A DNA stretch of 64,000 nucleotides from JARRQJ01 sp963761035 (GTDB lineage: Bacteria > Pseudomonadota > Gammaproteobacteria > DRLM01), in assembly GCA_963761035.1 (NCBI GenBank), contig CAVXFH010000002.1:1302001-1366000 (forward strand), given 5' to 3'. Below the pieces are notes generated by a model. The model did no database searches. It worked only from the letters and a program-made list of their open reading frames with translations, and was not told where the DNA came from. The position numbers and the translations under genes were made by a program. Positions 17,332 through 26,453 of the stretch are shown one piece after another (position 1 is the stretch's first letter; each line of letters begins with the position of its first letter).

Positions 17332-17703
17332 ATGTTGCGCGAAAGCCGGGAGTATGAACGTAAACCGCTCCTTACCCTCGAGCAGGAAGGGATATTCTTC
17401 CTCGAAGGCGAGGGTAAGCGCTATAACTTCGATAAAGTCAAGGATGTCTCGGTATCCGGCGCCGGCGTGCAACTGTCGGTGCCGCTGTTACCCACCAGTA
17501 CCGTAGTGCTGGGCTTTGACCAAGAAGATTTTCAGGTGCGGGTGCAAGGCGCCGTAGTGTGGTGCCAATATATCGAACCGCAAGATCCCATAAACGGCGA
17601 TAGTTATCGTATGGGCATACGCTTTAATCCCCTCGATTTAAAAAACAGCTCCCTGCTATTCCTCGCCTTACGTGAATTTATCGATCCCTTCGGAGCCGAT
17701 TGA
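17332..17703 (+). CDS. PilZ-like domain protein
   Basis: The start is ATG 17332 behind AAAGGAG; an upstream in-frame ATG lacks such a site. The 123-residue protein begins RESREYERKP, an RxxxR-type motif, and continues with VKDVSVSGAGVQLSV, the D/NxSxxG motif of PilZ domains that bind cyclic di-GMP. A later strand, GAVVWCQY, matches the PilZ beta-barrel, and it ends with FLALREFIDPF. It is a single-domain PilZ protein that probably reports c-di-GMP to a partner. The next gene is a paralogue. Confidence 0.78.
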   Translation: MLRESREYERKPLLTLEQEGIFFLEGEGKRYNFDKVKDVSVSGAGVQLSVPLLPTSTVVLGFDQEDFQVRVQGAVVWCQYIEPQDPINGDSYRMGIRFNPLDLKNSSLLFLALREFIDPFGAD

Positions 17704-17932
17704 GAAAAATATCGATTCCGTCACACACCGCCTCTCCCTCTGCTCAGAAAACTCGGCTCAGGCCGATAGTAAACATGACGTAGGATACTTCTATTAAATT
17801 CAGTTGCGCGGCGATCCACCAGCGTGAACGGATGTGAAGATTTATTCACGACACAATGCGCCCACCGAGGATCTCACACGGCGTGCGCAGTAATTTAATT
17901 GCATATTCCCTGTTTCTAACAAGCGAGGTAGC

Positions 17933-18298
17933 ATGTCTCAAGAAAAGCGCCGTCATACGCGGCTTGCAATCCATCTTCAAGAGATGGACGGGTTTTTTCG
18001 CCTGCATTTCAACGGCGAATGGTATCCTCTCACCGAAGTTCACGATGTCTCCATCTCGGGCATGGGAATTCGGTTACCCGTCCCCATCAACCCGGGCACG
18101 CCATTAAAAATCGGCTATATGTCCCGGGACTTTGAAATCAATCTGCCTGCCACCGTACACTGGTGTCGAGACAAGTCGCCCCACGACGATTCCGCCGGCG
18201 AGGGCTACCGCATCGGCATCGAATTCGAGACAGGCAACATCAACGACAATATGCTGATGTTCATGGCCATCCGGAAATTCCTGGATCCTTTTACCTGA
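17933..18298 (+). CDS. PilZ-like domain protein (paralogue of the previous gene)
   Basis: This 121-residue protein begins EKRRHTRL, a classic RxxxR PilZ motif, followed by VHDVSISGMGIRLPV. It shares the strand ATVHWCRD and the ending MAIRKFLDPF with the upstream gene, so the pair arose by duplication. It is 230 bp downstream and may have its own promoter. The sequence supports c-di-GMP binding; its target is unknown. Confidence 0.8.
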   Translation: MSQEKRRHTRLAIHLQEMDGFFRLHFNGEWYPLTEVHDVSISGMGIRLPVPINPGTPLKIGYMSRDFEINLPATVHWCRDKSPHDDSAGEGYRIGIEFETGNINDNMLMFMAIRKFLDPFT

Positions 18299-18760
18299 AC
18301 CGCTCCTATTTACATTTACAGTTTGCAACCCCTACGTTTACCAGTCCGTAAAGTACATCCCCTCTCACTAAGCTCGGCGGATAGCTTTTCATTCGAGCCC
18401 GGCCCGACGGCGATGTAAAAGAAATATCCACCGATGGCTCGGACGCGCGATCACCGTGGCCGCAACCCCGCCGCTACAGCGCTACGCTTATCAAACATCT
18501 CAGGCGCGGGCTATGATCGCAGAGCGGGCGATAACCCTCCCGACATCCGGTTTTCGACGTAAATATCTTTTGCCGAGGTCATGGCAGTGGGCGGACGATC
18601 GACGATTGCCGACGCATTAACGCCCGGGTCAATAAAGGTTAAAAGCACTTTTTGCCCAGCCTGTTATAATTCGCGTCGCGCCTATGATCCGACTCCACAC
18701 CTATATCACACTCTTCCAGCAACCCGAGGCGGGCAGTAAACTCGTGCATGCTATGACGAC
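18299..18760. other. Intergenic region, nothing recognised
   Basis: These 460 bp between the second PilZ-like gene and the glycosyltransferase hold no frame with coding character, no RNA gene and no strong hairpin that I can see. The promoter of the glycosyltransferase-LssY genes should lie here. Confidence 0.4.
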
Positions 18761-20308
18761 ATGATACAAGCCCAGATTGCATGGCGCGCGGCACTGATAC
18801 TGGCGGTAGCCGTAGGCTTTTTCTATAACATCAACACCATCCCGCTGTTCGATCTCGACGAGGGCGCCTTCAGCGAAGCTACCCGCGAGATGCTGCTGCG
18901 CGGCGATTTCATCTCCCCCTATCTCAACGGCGTGCCGCGCTTCGACAAACCGGTGTTCATCCATTGGTTGCAGGCGGCGAGCGTCAGCATGCTGGGTCTC
19001 AACGAATTCGCCCTGCGCCTGCCTTCGGCGCTGGCGGCCAGCCTGTGGGTGGCGGCGATTTACGCCTTCCTGCGCATGGTGAAGGACGAACGTACCGCCC
19101 TATTCGCCGCCATCGCCATGGCCGCCTCCCTGGAAATTCCCGTCATCGCCAAGGCCGCCATCGCCGACGCGGTGCTCAATCTGTTCATCACCGCCACCAT
19201 GCTGAGCGCCTTCCTGTTCCACCGCGACGGCCGACGGCGCTGGCTCTATACCAGCTTCGCGCTGATGGGCTTCGGCTTTCTTACCAAGGGGCCGGTGGCG
19301 GTGTTAATTCCCGCCGCCTCCACCGCGCTGTTCTATCTCAGCAAGGGCGATTTCCGCGGTTGGCTGCGCGGCGCCTTCAACCCCGTCGGCATCGCGATCT
19401 TTCTCGCCGTAGCCTTGCCGTGGTACATCGCCCAGTATCTGCAACAAGGCGACGCCTTCTTGCAGGGATTCTTTCTCAAGCACAACATCGACCGCTTCCA
19501 GGACGCCATGGAGACCCATAGCGGCAACGTCTTCTATTATCTTCCGGTGGTGCTGCTCGGCGTGCTGCCCTACACCACCCTGACGCTCACTGCCCTGACC
19601 CGCGTCAAAACATTGTGGCGCGACGATCTCGGACGCTTTGCCCTGATCTGGTTTTTATTCGTCCTTATTTTTTTCTCGTTGTCCGGCACTAAACTCCCCC
19701 ACTACGTGGTCTACGGTTACCCGGGCTTGTATATCTTGATGGCCCTATGCGGCGAACGCTGGCCGGCGCGGGGATGGCTGTTGTTGCCGCCGCTATTGCT
19801 GTTCTTGGGCCTGCTGTTCCTGCCGGCGCTGTTCGGCCATGCGCTCCCCTACATCCGCGACGCCTTCGTCCGCGACATGCTGAGCGGCTACGCCGCTTAC
19901 TTCACACCGGCTTATCGGATATTTTTCCTGGCCGCCATCGTTCTCACTCTATATTTCATCGCGGAACCGCGCCTACCCAAGTCCATCAAACTGTATACCT
20001 GCGGCCTGCTCACGGTGTTCGGCGTGTCGGCCTATGTCTTGCCGGTGGTGGCCGGACTGCAGCAAACCCCCATCAAAGAAGCGGCCCTGCTCGCCAAACA
20101 GCAGAATTACACGGTGGTCATGTGGCGCCTCAACACCCCCAGCTTCGATGTGTACAGTGAGCGCTTGGTGGAGAAACGCGAACCCCGCCCGGGCGACGTG
20201 GTCTTGACCAAGGCCATCTTTTTATCGCAACTTGGCGAGGTGGATGTGCTTTATCGAAAAAATGGGATAGTCTTGGCGAAATTACCGCCCGACGGTACAA
20301 CGCCCTAA
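18761..20308 (+). CDS. ArnT-type membrane glycosyltransferase
   Basis: The 515-residue protein has about eleven membrane helices and the family signature LFDLDEGAFSEATREMLLRG near the N-terminus, where the acidic residues bind the polyprenyl-phosphate sugar donor. ARFDKPVFIHWLQA-type motifs follow (FDKPVFIHWLQAASVS). Enzymes of this GT83/PMT superfamily move a sugar, often aminoarabinose, from undecaprenyl phosphate to lipid A or proteins on the periplasmic side. The ARN synthesis genes are not in the window, so the sugar is unknown. It is followed 24 bp later by a lipid phosphatase fusion, which fits envelope lipid modification. Confidence 0.85.
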   Translation: MIQAQIAWRAALILAVAVGFFYNINTIPLFDLDEGAFSEATREMLLRGDFISPYLNGVPRFDKPVFIHWLQAASVSMLGLNEFALRLPSALAASLWVAAIYAFLRMVKDERTALFAAIAMAASLEIPVIAKAAIADAVLNLFITATMLSAFLFHRDGRRRWLYTSFALMGFGFLTKGPVAVLIPAASTALFYLSKGDFRGWLRGAFNPVGIAIFLAVALPWYIAQYLQQGDAFLQGFFLKHNIDRFQDAMETHSGNVFYYLPVVLLGVLPYTTLTLTALTRVKTLWRDDLGRFALIWFLFVLIFFSLSGTKLPHYVVYGYPGLYILMALCGERWPARGWLLLPPLLLFLGLLFLPALFGHALPYIRDAFVRDMLSGYAAYFTPAYRIFFLAAIVLTLYFIAEPRLPKSIKLYTCGLLTVFGVSAYVLPVVAGLQQTPIKEAALLAKQQNYTVVMWRLNTPSFDVYSERLVEKREPRPGDVVLTKAIFLSQLGEVDVLYRKNGIVLAKLPPDGTTP

Positions 20309-20332
20309 TAATCATCAACTCAGTCGGGCCTT

Positions 20333-22342
20333 ATGGATCTCACCAGCCTTCAACCCCTTCTGCATTGGCTCACCGCCCATCCCGGCTGGTCCGGACTGGC
20401 GGTGTTCGTCATAGCCCTCGCCGAATCCATGCTGCTGGTGGGGCTGCTCTTTCCCGGCACCATCATCATGTTCGGCATCGGTACTCTGGTGGCGGTGGGT
20501 GCCCTGAACCTGTGGGCGACACTGGCCTGGGCCGCCGCCGGCGCGGCGGTGGGGGACGGCTTCAGTTTCTGGCTGGGCTATCACTATAGAGACCGGCTGC
20601 GCGTGATGTGGCCGATCCGCCGCTATCCCGCACTCATGACGCGCGGCGAACAATTCTTCCGCAAGCACGGCGGTAAGAGCGTGCTGTTCGGCCGTTTCGT
20701 GGGACCGGTGCGCCCCGTCCTCCCCGCCGTGGTCGGCATGCTGGGCATGCGACCCGCCCGCTTCGTCACGATCGACGTGATATCGGCCATCGCCTGGGCG
20801 CCAACTTATACCCTGCCAGGCGTCTTGTTCGGCGCCTCCATGGGCGTGGCCTCGGAGATTGCATCGCGGCTCACGGTGTTATCGCTGACGATGGTGGTGA
20901 CTCTGTGGTTCACCGCCTGGCTGGTGTACCGCATTTATTTATACCTGCAACCCCGCGGCGCCCGGATCGTGGAACGTCTGCTCACCTGGGGCGACGCGCA
21001 TCGCTATGCCGGCAAGGTGGTGACCTCAGTGCTGGATCCCGAACAATCGGAGGCGCGCGGCCTGGCCATCCTTGGCGCCGCGCTGATCAGCATCGCCCTG
21101 CTGCTGGTTACCGTCGGCCACCGCCTGTTCGGCGCGCAACTCACCTTGACCAACAACGCCTTCTATCATTTGCTGCAAGAGCTGCGCGTCCCCTGGGCCG
21201 ATCGCCTGATGGTGTCTTTCACCGAACTGGGCAGCGGCACCGTGCTGCTCAGCGTCGCCGCCGCCGCCGCCCTGTGGCTCGCCTGGCGCCGGGTGTGGTT
21301 GGCGGTGGCCCACTGCGTAATCGCCGCCGCCTTCGCCGCGATCCTCACCATCGCCCTCGACTGGAGCCGCGCCGCTCCTTTGAGCAGTTTCGGCGCCGCC
21401 TGGGCCAGCGGCCCGGCGGTGATGAGCGGCGTGCTCTATGGATTACTGGCGGTGATGATCACTCAGGGACTGAGCGGCGTGCGGCGCTGGATCCCCTACG
21501 CCGTCGCCGGCATGCTGATCGTCGCCATCAACCTGTCGCAACTCTATCTCGGCGCGGTGTGGTTGTCGCAAGCGGCTGCCGGCACGCTGCTCGCCTTGTT
21601 GTGGGTGGTAATCCTCGGCGCCGCCTATCGGCTGCATGCCACCGTCCCCGTGGCGCCGCGCGGCCTTACCGTCATCGCCCTGTTGACATTGATCGTCGCC
21701 GCCTCGGCGCAGAACCGCATTAACTACGACCGCGACCTGGCGCGCTACTCCCCGCAACGTTCCATGACCGACCTTGCCGCCGCCGCGTGGTGGACGTCGC
21801 AATGGCAAACCCTGCCGCCTTACCGCATCGACCTGGAAGGCCACGGCAAACAACCCCTCACCGTGCAATTGAGCGGTTCCCTGCCGCGGCTGATCGATCA
21901 ACTCAAGGCACAGGGCTGGCAAAAACCGCCGCCTCTCACTGGCCGCAACGTCCTGCAGTGGCTGCGCTCCACGCCGGCTTTGCACGATCTGCCGATCCTG
22001 CCCCAGGCCCACGACGGCCACTACGACATCGTGCGCCTGGCCCGCGTCACCGCGAATCCGCAACAAATTATCGTCCTGCGCCTGTGGTCGTCCAACTACG
22101 TATTGCACGACCCCGACGGCAAAATATGGATCGGCTCGGTCACCTTCGTCCAAGCCTCCACCCCCATGCCGTGGCTCACCGTACCCATCACCGGCAAAAA
22201 CTTTGATGAGCCGCTGAAAACCCTGCAGACCAGCCTGACCGGTCTGGAGTGGAAGATGGTGCAGCGCCCCCGGGAAGCGGACATGCCGTGGAACGGCACT
22301 GTCCTGCTGATACGCACCCATGGGATGTCGGATAGGCATTGA
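20333..22342 (+). CDS. DedA-PAP2-LssY fusion membrane protein
   Basis: The 669-residue product fuses three parts. Residues about 1-200 are a DedA/SNARE-associated domain (ESMLLVGLLFPGT, FGRFVGPVRPVLPAVVGM). Residues about 230-450 form a PAP2-type multi-helix phosphatase region, in which the usual KxxxxxxRP motif is not evident. Residues about 480-669 match the LssY C-terminal domain (GRNVLQWLRS, HDGHYDIVRLARV). DedA proteins flip undecaprenyl phosphate or phospholipids and PAP2 enzymes remove lipid phosphates, so the fusion could couple flipping and dephosphorylation. It lies between the ArnT-like gene and dgkA. Confidence 0.85.
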   Translation: MDLTSLQPLLHWLTAHPGWSGLAVFVIALAESMLLVGLLFPGTIIMFGIGTLVAVGALNLWATLAWAAAGAAVGDGFSFWLGYHYRDRLRVMWPIRRYPALMTRGEQFFRKHGGKSVLFGRFVGPVRPVLPAVVGMLGMRPARFVTIDVISAIAWAPTYTLPGVLFGASMGVASEIASRLTVLSLTMVVTLWFTAWLVYRIYLYLQPRGARIVERLLTWGDAHRYAGKVVTSVLDPEQSEARGLAILGAALISIALLLVTVGHRLFGAQLTLTNNAFYHLLQELRVPWADRLMVSFTELGSGTVLLSVAAAAALWLAWRRVWLAVAHCVIAAAFAAILTIALDWSRAAPLSSFGAAWASGPAVMSGVLYGLLAVMITQGLSGVRRWIPYAVAGMLIVAINLSQLYLGAVWLSQAAAGTLLALLWVVILGAAYRLHATVPVAPRGLTVIALLTLIVAASAQNRINYDRDLARYSPQRSMTDLAAAAWWTSQWQTLPPYRIDLEGHGKQPLTVQLSGSLPRLIDQLKAQGWQKPPPLTGRNVLQWLRSTPALHDLPILPQAHDGHYDIVRLARVTANPQQIIVLRLWSSNYVLHDPDGKIWIGSVTFVQASTPMPWLTVPITGKNFDEPLKTLQTSLTGLEWKMVQRPREADMPWNGTVLLIRTHGMSDRH

Positions 22343-22343
22343 C

Positions 22344-22694
22344 GTGAAAAACCGCGCCTTCCAACAACGCCTCAGCTGCGCCTGGTCCGGCCTGCGCAGC
22401 GCCTGGCGCAGCGAAGCCAGCCTGCGCACTCAGATCATGATGAGCCTGTTGTTGCTGGCGGCGCTGCTGATCCTGCGCCCCGCATTATTGTGGTGGGCCT
22501 TGTGCGGCGTGATGGTCACCCTGGTCATCGCCGCCGAACTCATCAATACCGCCATGGAAAACCTCGCCGACCACCTGCACCCCGAACAACACCCGCGCAT
22601 CAAGATCGTCAAGGACTGCGCCGCGGCGGCGGTGTTGATCTTGAGCATCGGGGCATTGTGGGTGGCGGTGCTGATGCTATTTTCGACGGTTTGA
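22344..22694 (+). CDS. dgkA: Diacylglycerol kinase DgkA-like
   Basis: The 116-residue protein begins at GTG 22344, one base after the LssY fusion stop; an ATG at 22320 would overlap that gene. It has three membrane helices and the DgkA signature ELINTAMENLADHL near residues 63-76, where the Glu residues bind magnesium. The enzyme phosphorylates diacylglycerol and recycles it into phospholipid synthesis. Diacylglycerol is released when phospholipid head groups are used for envelope modification, which fits its place after the lipid-modifying genes. Confidence 0.87.
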   Translation: MKNRAFQQRLSCAWSGLRSAWRSEASLRTQIMMSLLLLAALLILRPALLWWALCGVMVTLVIAAELINTAMENLADHLHPEQHPRIKIVKDCAAAAVLILSIGALWVAVLMLFSTV

Positions 22695-22874
22695 TTTTCG
22701 CGCCGTCACAAAGCACGATCGTCTTGGCCAAAACTCATCATTCGATCTTCAAGGTTATTGCGGAACAACTTGCAACCCTTATCCCGACGAGCGGATGCGG
22801 GACTATGGCGGCGGGGCGGGGAACTCCAAATGCAGCGGCATGGTACATTATCGCCAGAATCAGGCGATGAGCGC

Positions 22875-23717
22875 ATGAAGAACTGGCTGCAACGGTTTCA
22901 CCCGCGGAATCTGTATCTCATCCTCCGGGAAATCGACCGGGAGACGGAGCGCTCCCCTGTCCCGCCGGAACGATTCGACACTGCGCCCGCCATCGCGCTA
23001 TTGACGGCGGCGATGTGCCTGCTGTTTATCCATTACCTGAAATATGCGACGTCGTTCCACACGCTGCTGGAGTTCTACGCCGCCGCCGCTCATAAAGGGG
23101 CTGGTTTCCTGTTAGAGCTGCAGCGCGATCCGTTCTTCGATTTGTACAACTACGCATGGTGGGGATGCATTCACCTGATCGGTTATGTGGCGATCCCCGT
23201 TCTGGTCATCAAGTTGCTACTCAAGCAACGGGTGATGGACAACGGTCTGCGTCTGGAGAACACGCGTCATTATCTCTTTTGGTACGCCGCACTGGCGGTC
23301 CCCATCGTGTTTTTCGCCTACTTCGCCAGTTTCCGCCAGGACTTTCTCAACACCTATCCCTTTTACCGGTTGGCCTTCCGTAGCGGCTTCGATCTGCTTG
23401 CCTGGGAGGCCATCTATCTCAGCCAGTTCGTGTTCCTGGAATTTTTCTTTCGCGGGTTTTTGCTGCACGCCTGCCGTCCCGCCTTTGGCGCCAACGCGGT
23501 GTTCGTGATGTGCGTGCCCTATCTGATGATCCACTTCGCCAAACCCTGGCCGGAGGCGACGGGGGCCGTCCTGTTCGGTATTTTCCTGGGCATGCTGGCC
23601 TTGTGCTCGCGGTCGATTTGGGGCGGCGCGGCGGTGCACATGACGGTGGCCTTGAGCATGGACATGCTGGCCTTGCTGCAACGGGGGCACTTGCCAACGC
23701 ACTGGTGGCCGACGTAA
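22875..23717 (+). CDS. CPBP family intramembrane metalloprotease
   Basis: I start at ATG 22875 (KNWLQRFHPRNLYL), giving 280 residues; an upstream extension has no coding character. There are about seven membrane helices. The metal and catalytic motifs of CPBP/Abi proteases are recognisable: LEFFFRGFLLH (Glu and Arg), YLMIHFAKPWPE (His) and GGAAVHMTVAL (His). The first motif has a single Glu followed by FFF, instead of the common EExxxR. Its stop overlaps the next start (TAATG), so the two genes are coupled. Substrates are unknown. Confidence 0.82.
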   Translation: MKNWLQRFHPRNLYLILREIDRETERSPVPPERFDTAPAIALLTAAMCLLFIHYLKYATSFHTLLEFYAAAAHKGAGFLLELQRDPFFDLYNYAWWGCIHLIGYVAIPVLVIKLLLKQRVMDNGLRLENTRHYLFWYAALAVPIVFFAYFASFRQDFLNTYPFYRLAFRSGFDLLAWEAIYLSQFVFLEFFFRGFLLHACRPAFGANAVFVMCVPYLMIHFAKPWPEATGAVLFGIFLGMLALCSRSIWGGAAVHMTVALSMDMLALLQRGHLPTHWWPT

Positions 23718-24442
23718 TGAACCGACTGCGCTGGCCGCTGCTGTTGGTGAGCGCCTTCTTTACCGCGCTGTTCATCGCCTGGCAGACACTGAGCAGCATC
23801 GATTTTCTCTATCCCCTGTGGCACAAGACGCTGGATATCGGCGACACGGTGCGCGTCTATGGTCCGCAAAATCGCAATCGCCGCGGTTTCGAACGCACCA
23901 CCGGCCGAGAACAAGCCAGACTGTTCGCCGCCATCGTGCGCGCGGTGGAGAGCGGCGGGCGCGGCCTGGAGGACCTGGAATATCGCGACGCGCAAGGCAA
24001 ACCCATCGACCTGCTGCTGACCCGTCCGGAAATCGTGCACTTGCGGGATGTAGCCCGCCTGGTGGGCGCCATGCGGATATTCGGCTGGGTCTGTTTAATA
24101 GTATTCATCGCCGTTGCCGTATCTTTGCGGCTAAAGCCGGCGCCCAGGAGTACGATGAAAAAATATCTGTTCTATTTCGCCGGATTTATCCTGCTGAGCA
24201 TCGGAGCGGTGGTGGCTATGGGCGCGAAAACCGTCTTCTATAAGGTACACACCTGGATCTTTCCGCCCGGCCATCAATGGTTCTTCTTTTATCAGGACTC
24301 CCTGATGACTACCCTGATGAAGGCGCCGGTGCTGTTTGCCGGCATCGCGGCGGAGTGGCTGGCGCTGACGGTACTGCTATTTGCGCTGCTGGTTGCGGTG
24401 TGCGCCAGAATCGCGCCTGGGCGGGCAAGGATAATAGGATGA
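23717..24442 (+). CDS. DUF1461-like integral membrane protein
   Basis: The gene starts at 23717 within TAATG of the CPBP stop. The 241-residue product has an N-terminal helix, a soluble loop of about 100 residues (including EIVHLRDVARLV), and three C-terminal helices. The stretch FYKVHTWIFPPGHQWFFFYQDS resembles the conserved heart of DUF1461/TIGR01906 proteins. Function is unknown for the family. Coupling to the CPBP protease suggests that they act together in the inner membrane. Confidence 0.65.
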   Translation: MNRLRWPLLLVSAFFTALFIAWQTLSSIDFLYPLWHKTLDIGDTVRVYGPQNRNRRGFERTTGREQARLFAAIVRAVESGGRGLEDLEYRDAQGKPIDLLLTRPEIVHLRDVARLVGAMRIFGWVCLIVFIAVAVSLRLKPAPRSTMKKYLFYFAGFILLSIGAVVAMGAKTVFYKVHTWIFPPGHQWFFFYQDSLMTTLMKAPVLFAGIAAEWLALTVLLFALLVAVCARIAPGRARIIG

Positions 24443-24502
24443 AAGCGTGCGGCACGCATACGTTGTAATGTTGCGCCGCGCTACGCTCACCCAAGCGGGA
24501 TA

Positions 24503-25045
24503 CTAATCGGCCTTGTGCGCCGCCGCCCACTCTCGCAGCGCGGTCAGCGTGTTTTCGACATGCATGTCCGGATGGAGGTCGGTGTAGGTGTAGATAATCT
24601 CGCCGTCGGGGGCGATGACGTAGGAGGTGCGGTTTGCATACTGGGGTTTTGCGGTCAGGACCGCGTCATAGGATTTCATGATGCTCTGATCGGCATCTGA
24701 CGCCACCGGAAATTTGCTGCGGCACTCGCTGACCGAGAATTTGTTGAGCTTCTCGATATTGTCATGGGAGACGCCGATAACGGTCGCGCCGAGGGCTTGA
24801 TATTTGCCGATGGCTTCGGCGAAATCGTGCGCCTCAATGGTACAACCTTTGGTGAACGCCGCCGGATAAAAGTACAGAACCACCGGCCCGTTCTTCAGGG
24901 CGGCAGCCAGCGAGTAAGTAAACACCTTGCCGCCCAGAGAGGCCTGGGTAGTGAAGTCGGGGGCGTGTTCTCCGATATTCAAGGCGCCATAGGCCGGCAT
25001 TACGGCCAATGCCGCCAAGAAGCCAAAAGCGGTTAGTGATTTCAT
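24503..25045 (-). CDS. Exported AhpC/TSA-family peroxiredoxin
   Basis: A 180-residue protein from ATG 25045, behind GAGGAG, with a signal peptide (SLTAFGFLAALAVMPAYG). The peroxidatic Cys lies in YPAAFTKGCTIEAHDF; a second Cys in VSECRSKFPVASD may resolve it. This is a BCP-like peroxiredoxin reducing peroxides in the periplasm. It is a single gene convergent with the DUF1461-like gene. Confidence 0.88.
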   Translation of the reverse strand: MKSLTAFGFLAALAVMPAYGALNIGEHAPDFTTQASLGGKVFTYSLAAALKNGPVVLYFYPAAFTKGCTIEAHDFAEAIGKYQALGATVIGVSHDNIEKLNKFSVSECRSKFPVASDADQSIMKSYDAVLTAKPQYANRTSYVIAPDGEIIYTYTDLHPDMHVENTLTALREWAAAHKAD

Positions 25046-25145
25046 TGCGGGCACTCCTCTCGGGCGGGAGTGCCTATCATATTCCATTCCGGCAGTCCTG
25101 TTTAATGGTAATAATTCATGGACTCTCCGGCAGATCCGCGCTTCC

Positions 25146-26153
25146 CTATTCATTGTTGCAAGTGAATGAATAGCGGATATCCTCCTTCGCTCCGGCTTCA
25201 CTGCGGCGCAACGGCGGCGGCGGCGCGCAGGCGATGGATAGCGCCCGTCCGCTGCCGGGATGGCGGAAGCGCAGCTCGGCGGCGTGCAATTGATATCCTG
25301 GGTCGCCGGGCAAGACGCGGCTACCGACGGCGGGCAGACCGCCGGCGGCATAGAGCGGATCGCCCACCAGCGGATGACCGGCGGCCGCCAGGTGAATACG
25401 AATCTGGTGCGGCCGGCCGGTGGCGATCTGTACGTCGCACAGAAAGGCGTCCTCGCGGCGCTCGATGACGGTGACATGGGACAAGGCCGGTTTTCCCTGC
25501 GGCGTGGCGGCGTGAATCGAGCCAAGCAGGGCATGCGCTACCGGGCCGATGGGCGCAGCGAGGGTCATCACATCCCATTGCGGACACCCGCCGGCAAGGG
25601 CGCGGTAGCGCTTGGCCACTGCCGGTGTCGACCACTGCCGCGTCAATAATGCGCGGGCGCGACGGTTGCGGGCGCACAACACCACGCCCGATGTCCACCG
25701 TCCCAGGCGATGCAGGGGCGCGGCATCGGGCGCATAGGATTGCACCTGATGCAGCAATGTCGCCTGCAGAAAATTAGCGCCGGGCAGCGTCGGCAAACCC
25801 GCCGGCTTAGCGACGGCCAACAAGTCGCCGTCTTCATAGAGCACGCTAAAAGAGCAGGGCGCGTCGGGTTCGATCCAGGGCGGGCGCCGCCATACCAACT
25901 CGCCGCCACTGCGCAACACGCAGTCGGCCCGCGCGGGCCGGCCGTCGACGAGCACCTGGCCGGCGTCAATGCGCGCCGCCCATTCCGCCCGGGTGGAATG
26001 ACGATGCCGCCGGCTGAGATAGACCAGCACGGTCTGCGTGTGGGCATCGGGACCCAGGCGCTCGCGGTATGCATAACCTTGGTTAAGTCGGCCGTTCGCG
26101 GCGGGCAAAGACGTCGAGCGCGATGTCATAAAATCTTCAAATCCACCTGGCAT
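25146..26153 (-). CDS. RluA-family pseudouridine synthase-like protein with Asp-to-Gly change
   Basis: The 335-residue protein has an S4-like N-terminus (residues about 50-85) and an RluA-type core. The substrate motifs GRPHQIRIHLAAAGHPLVGDPL and KRYRAL are intact. The catalytic motif reads HRLGRWTSG, whereas active enzymes have HRLDxxTSG, so the nucleophilic Asp is Gly. A subfamily with RLG at this place exists, as far as I recall, so this need not be decay. Its start may be ATG 26153 or an internal ATG nine codons later. Activity is uncertain. Confidence 0.82.
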   Translation of the reverse strand: MPGGFEDFMTSRSTSLPAANGRLNQGYAYRERLGPDAHTQTVLVYLSRRHRHSTRAEWAARIDAGQVLVDGRPARADCVLRSGGELVWRRPPWIEPDAPCSFSVLYEDGDLLAVAKPAGLPTLPGANFLQATLLHQVQSYAPDAAPLHRLGRWTSGVVLCARNRRARALLTRQWSTPAVAKRYRALAGGCPQWDVMTLAAPIGPVAHALLGSIHAATPQGKPALSHVTVIERREDAFLCDVQIATGRPHQIRIHLAAAGHPLVGDPLYAAGGLPAVGSRVLPGDPGYQLHAAELRFRHPGSGRALSIACAPPPPLRRSEAGAKEDIRYSFTCNNE

Positions 26154-26453
26154 GTTCTCCGGCGGGCATTAAACAACCGTTCCCGTCCATTGGGCAACGC
26201 AGCGCGCAGGTTATCAGCTTATCCCGCTCTCACCCAACCCGGACTTCGTCTCCTATTCTATATAGAGTGTATCACTGACGGAACGCGTGTCATAAAGCTA
26301 TGAACTCGGTCATGCATGTCATTTACCGTCATAAAACACCGCGCAACACGGTAATGATGGGGCTTGCCTTGCTCCGGGATATCGGTAATCCTTCCACACG
26401 GAAGGCTACGGGATTTAATCGCCGCCGCCGCGGCTTGACGGGAATGAACACGC
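26154..26453. other. Divergent intergenic region
   Basis: These 300 bp separate the RluA-like gene from the DUF3014 gene and must carry both promoters. No RNA gene, palindrome of note or short coding frame was seen. Confidence 0.4.

Noticed and set aside
23510..23716. Upstream extension of the DUF1461-like gene
   Set aside because: It runs inside the CPBP gene in another frame; the TAATG overlap gives a natural start.
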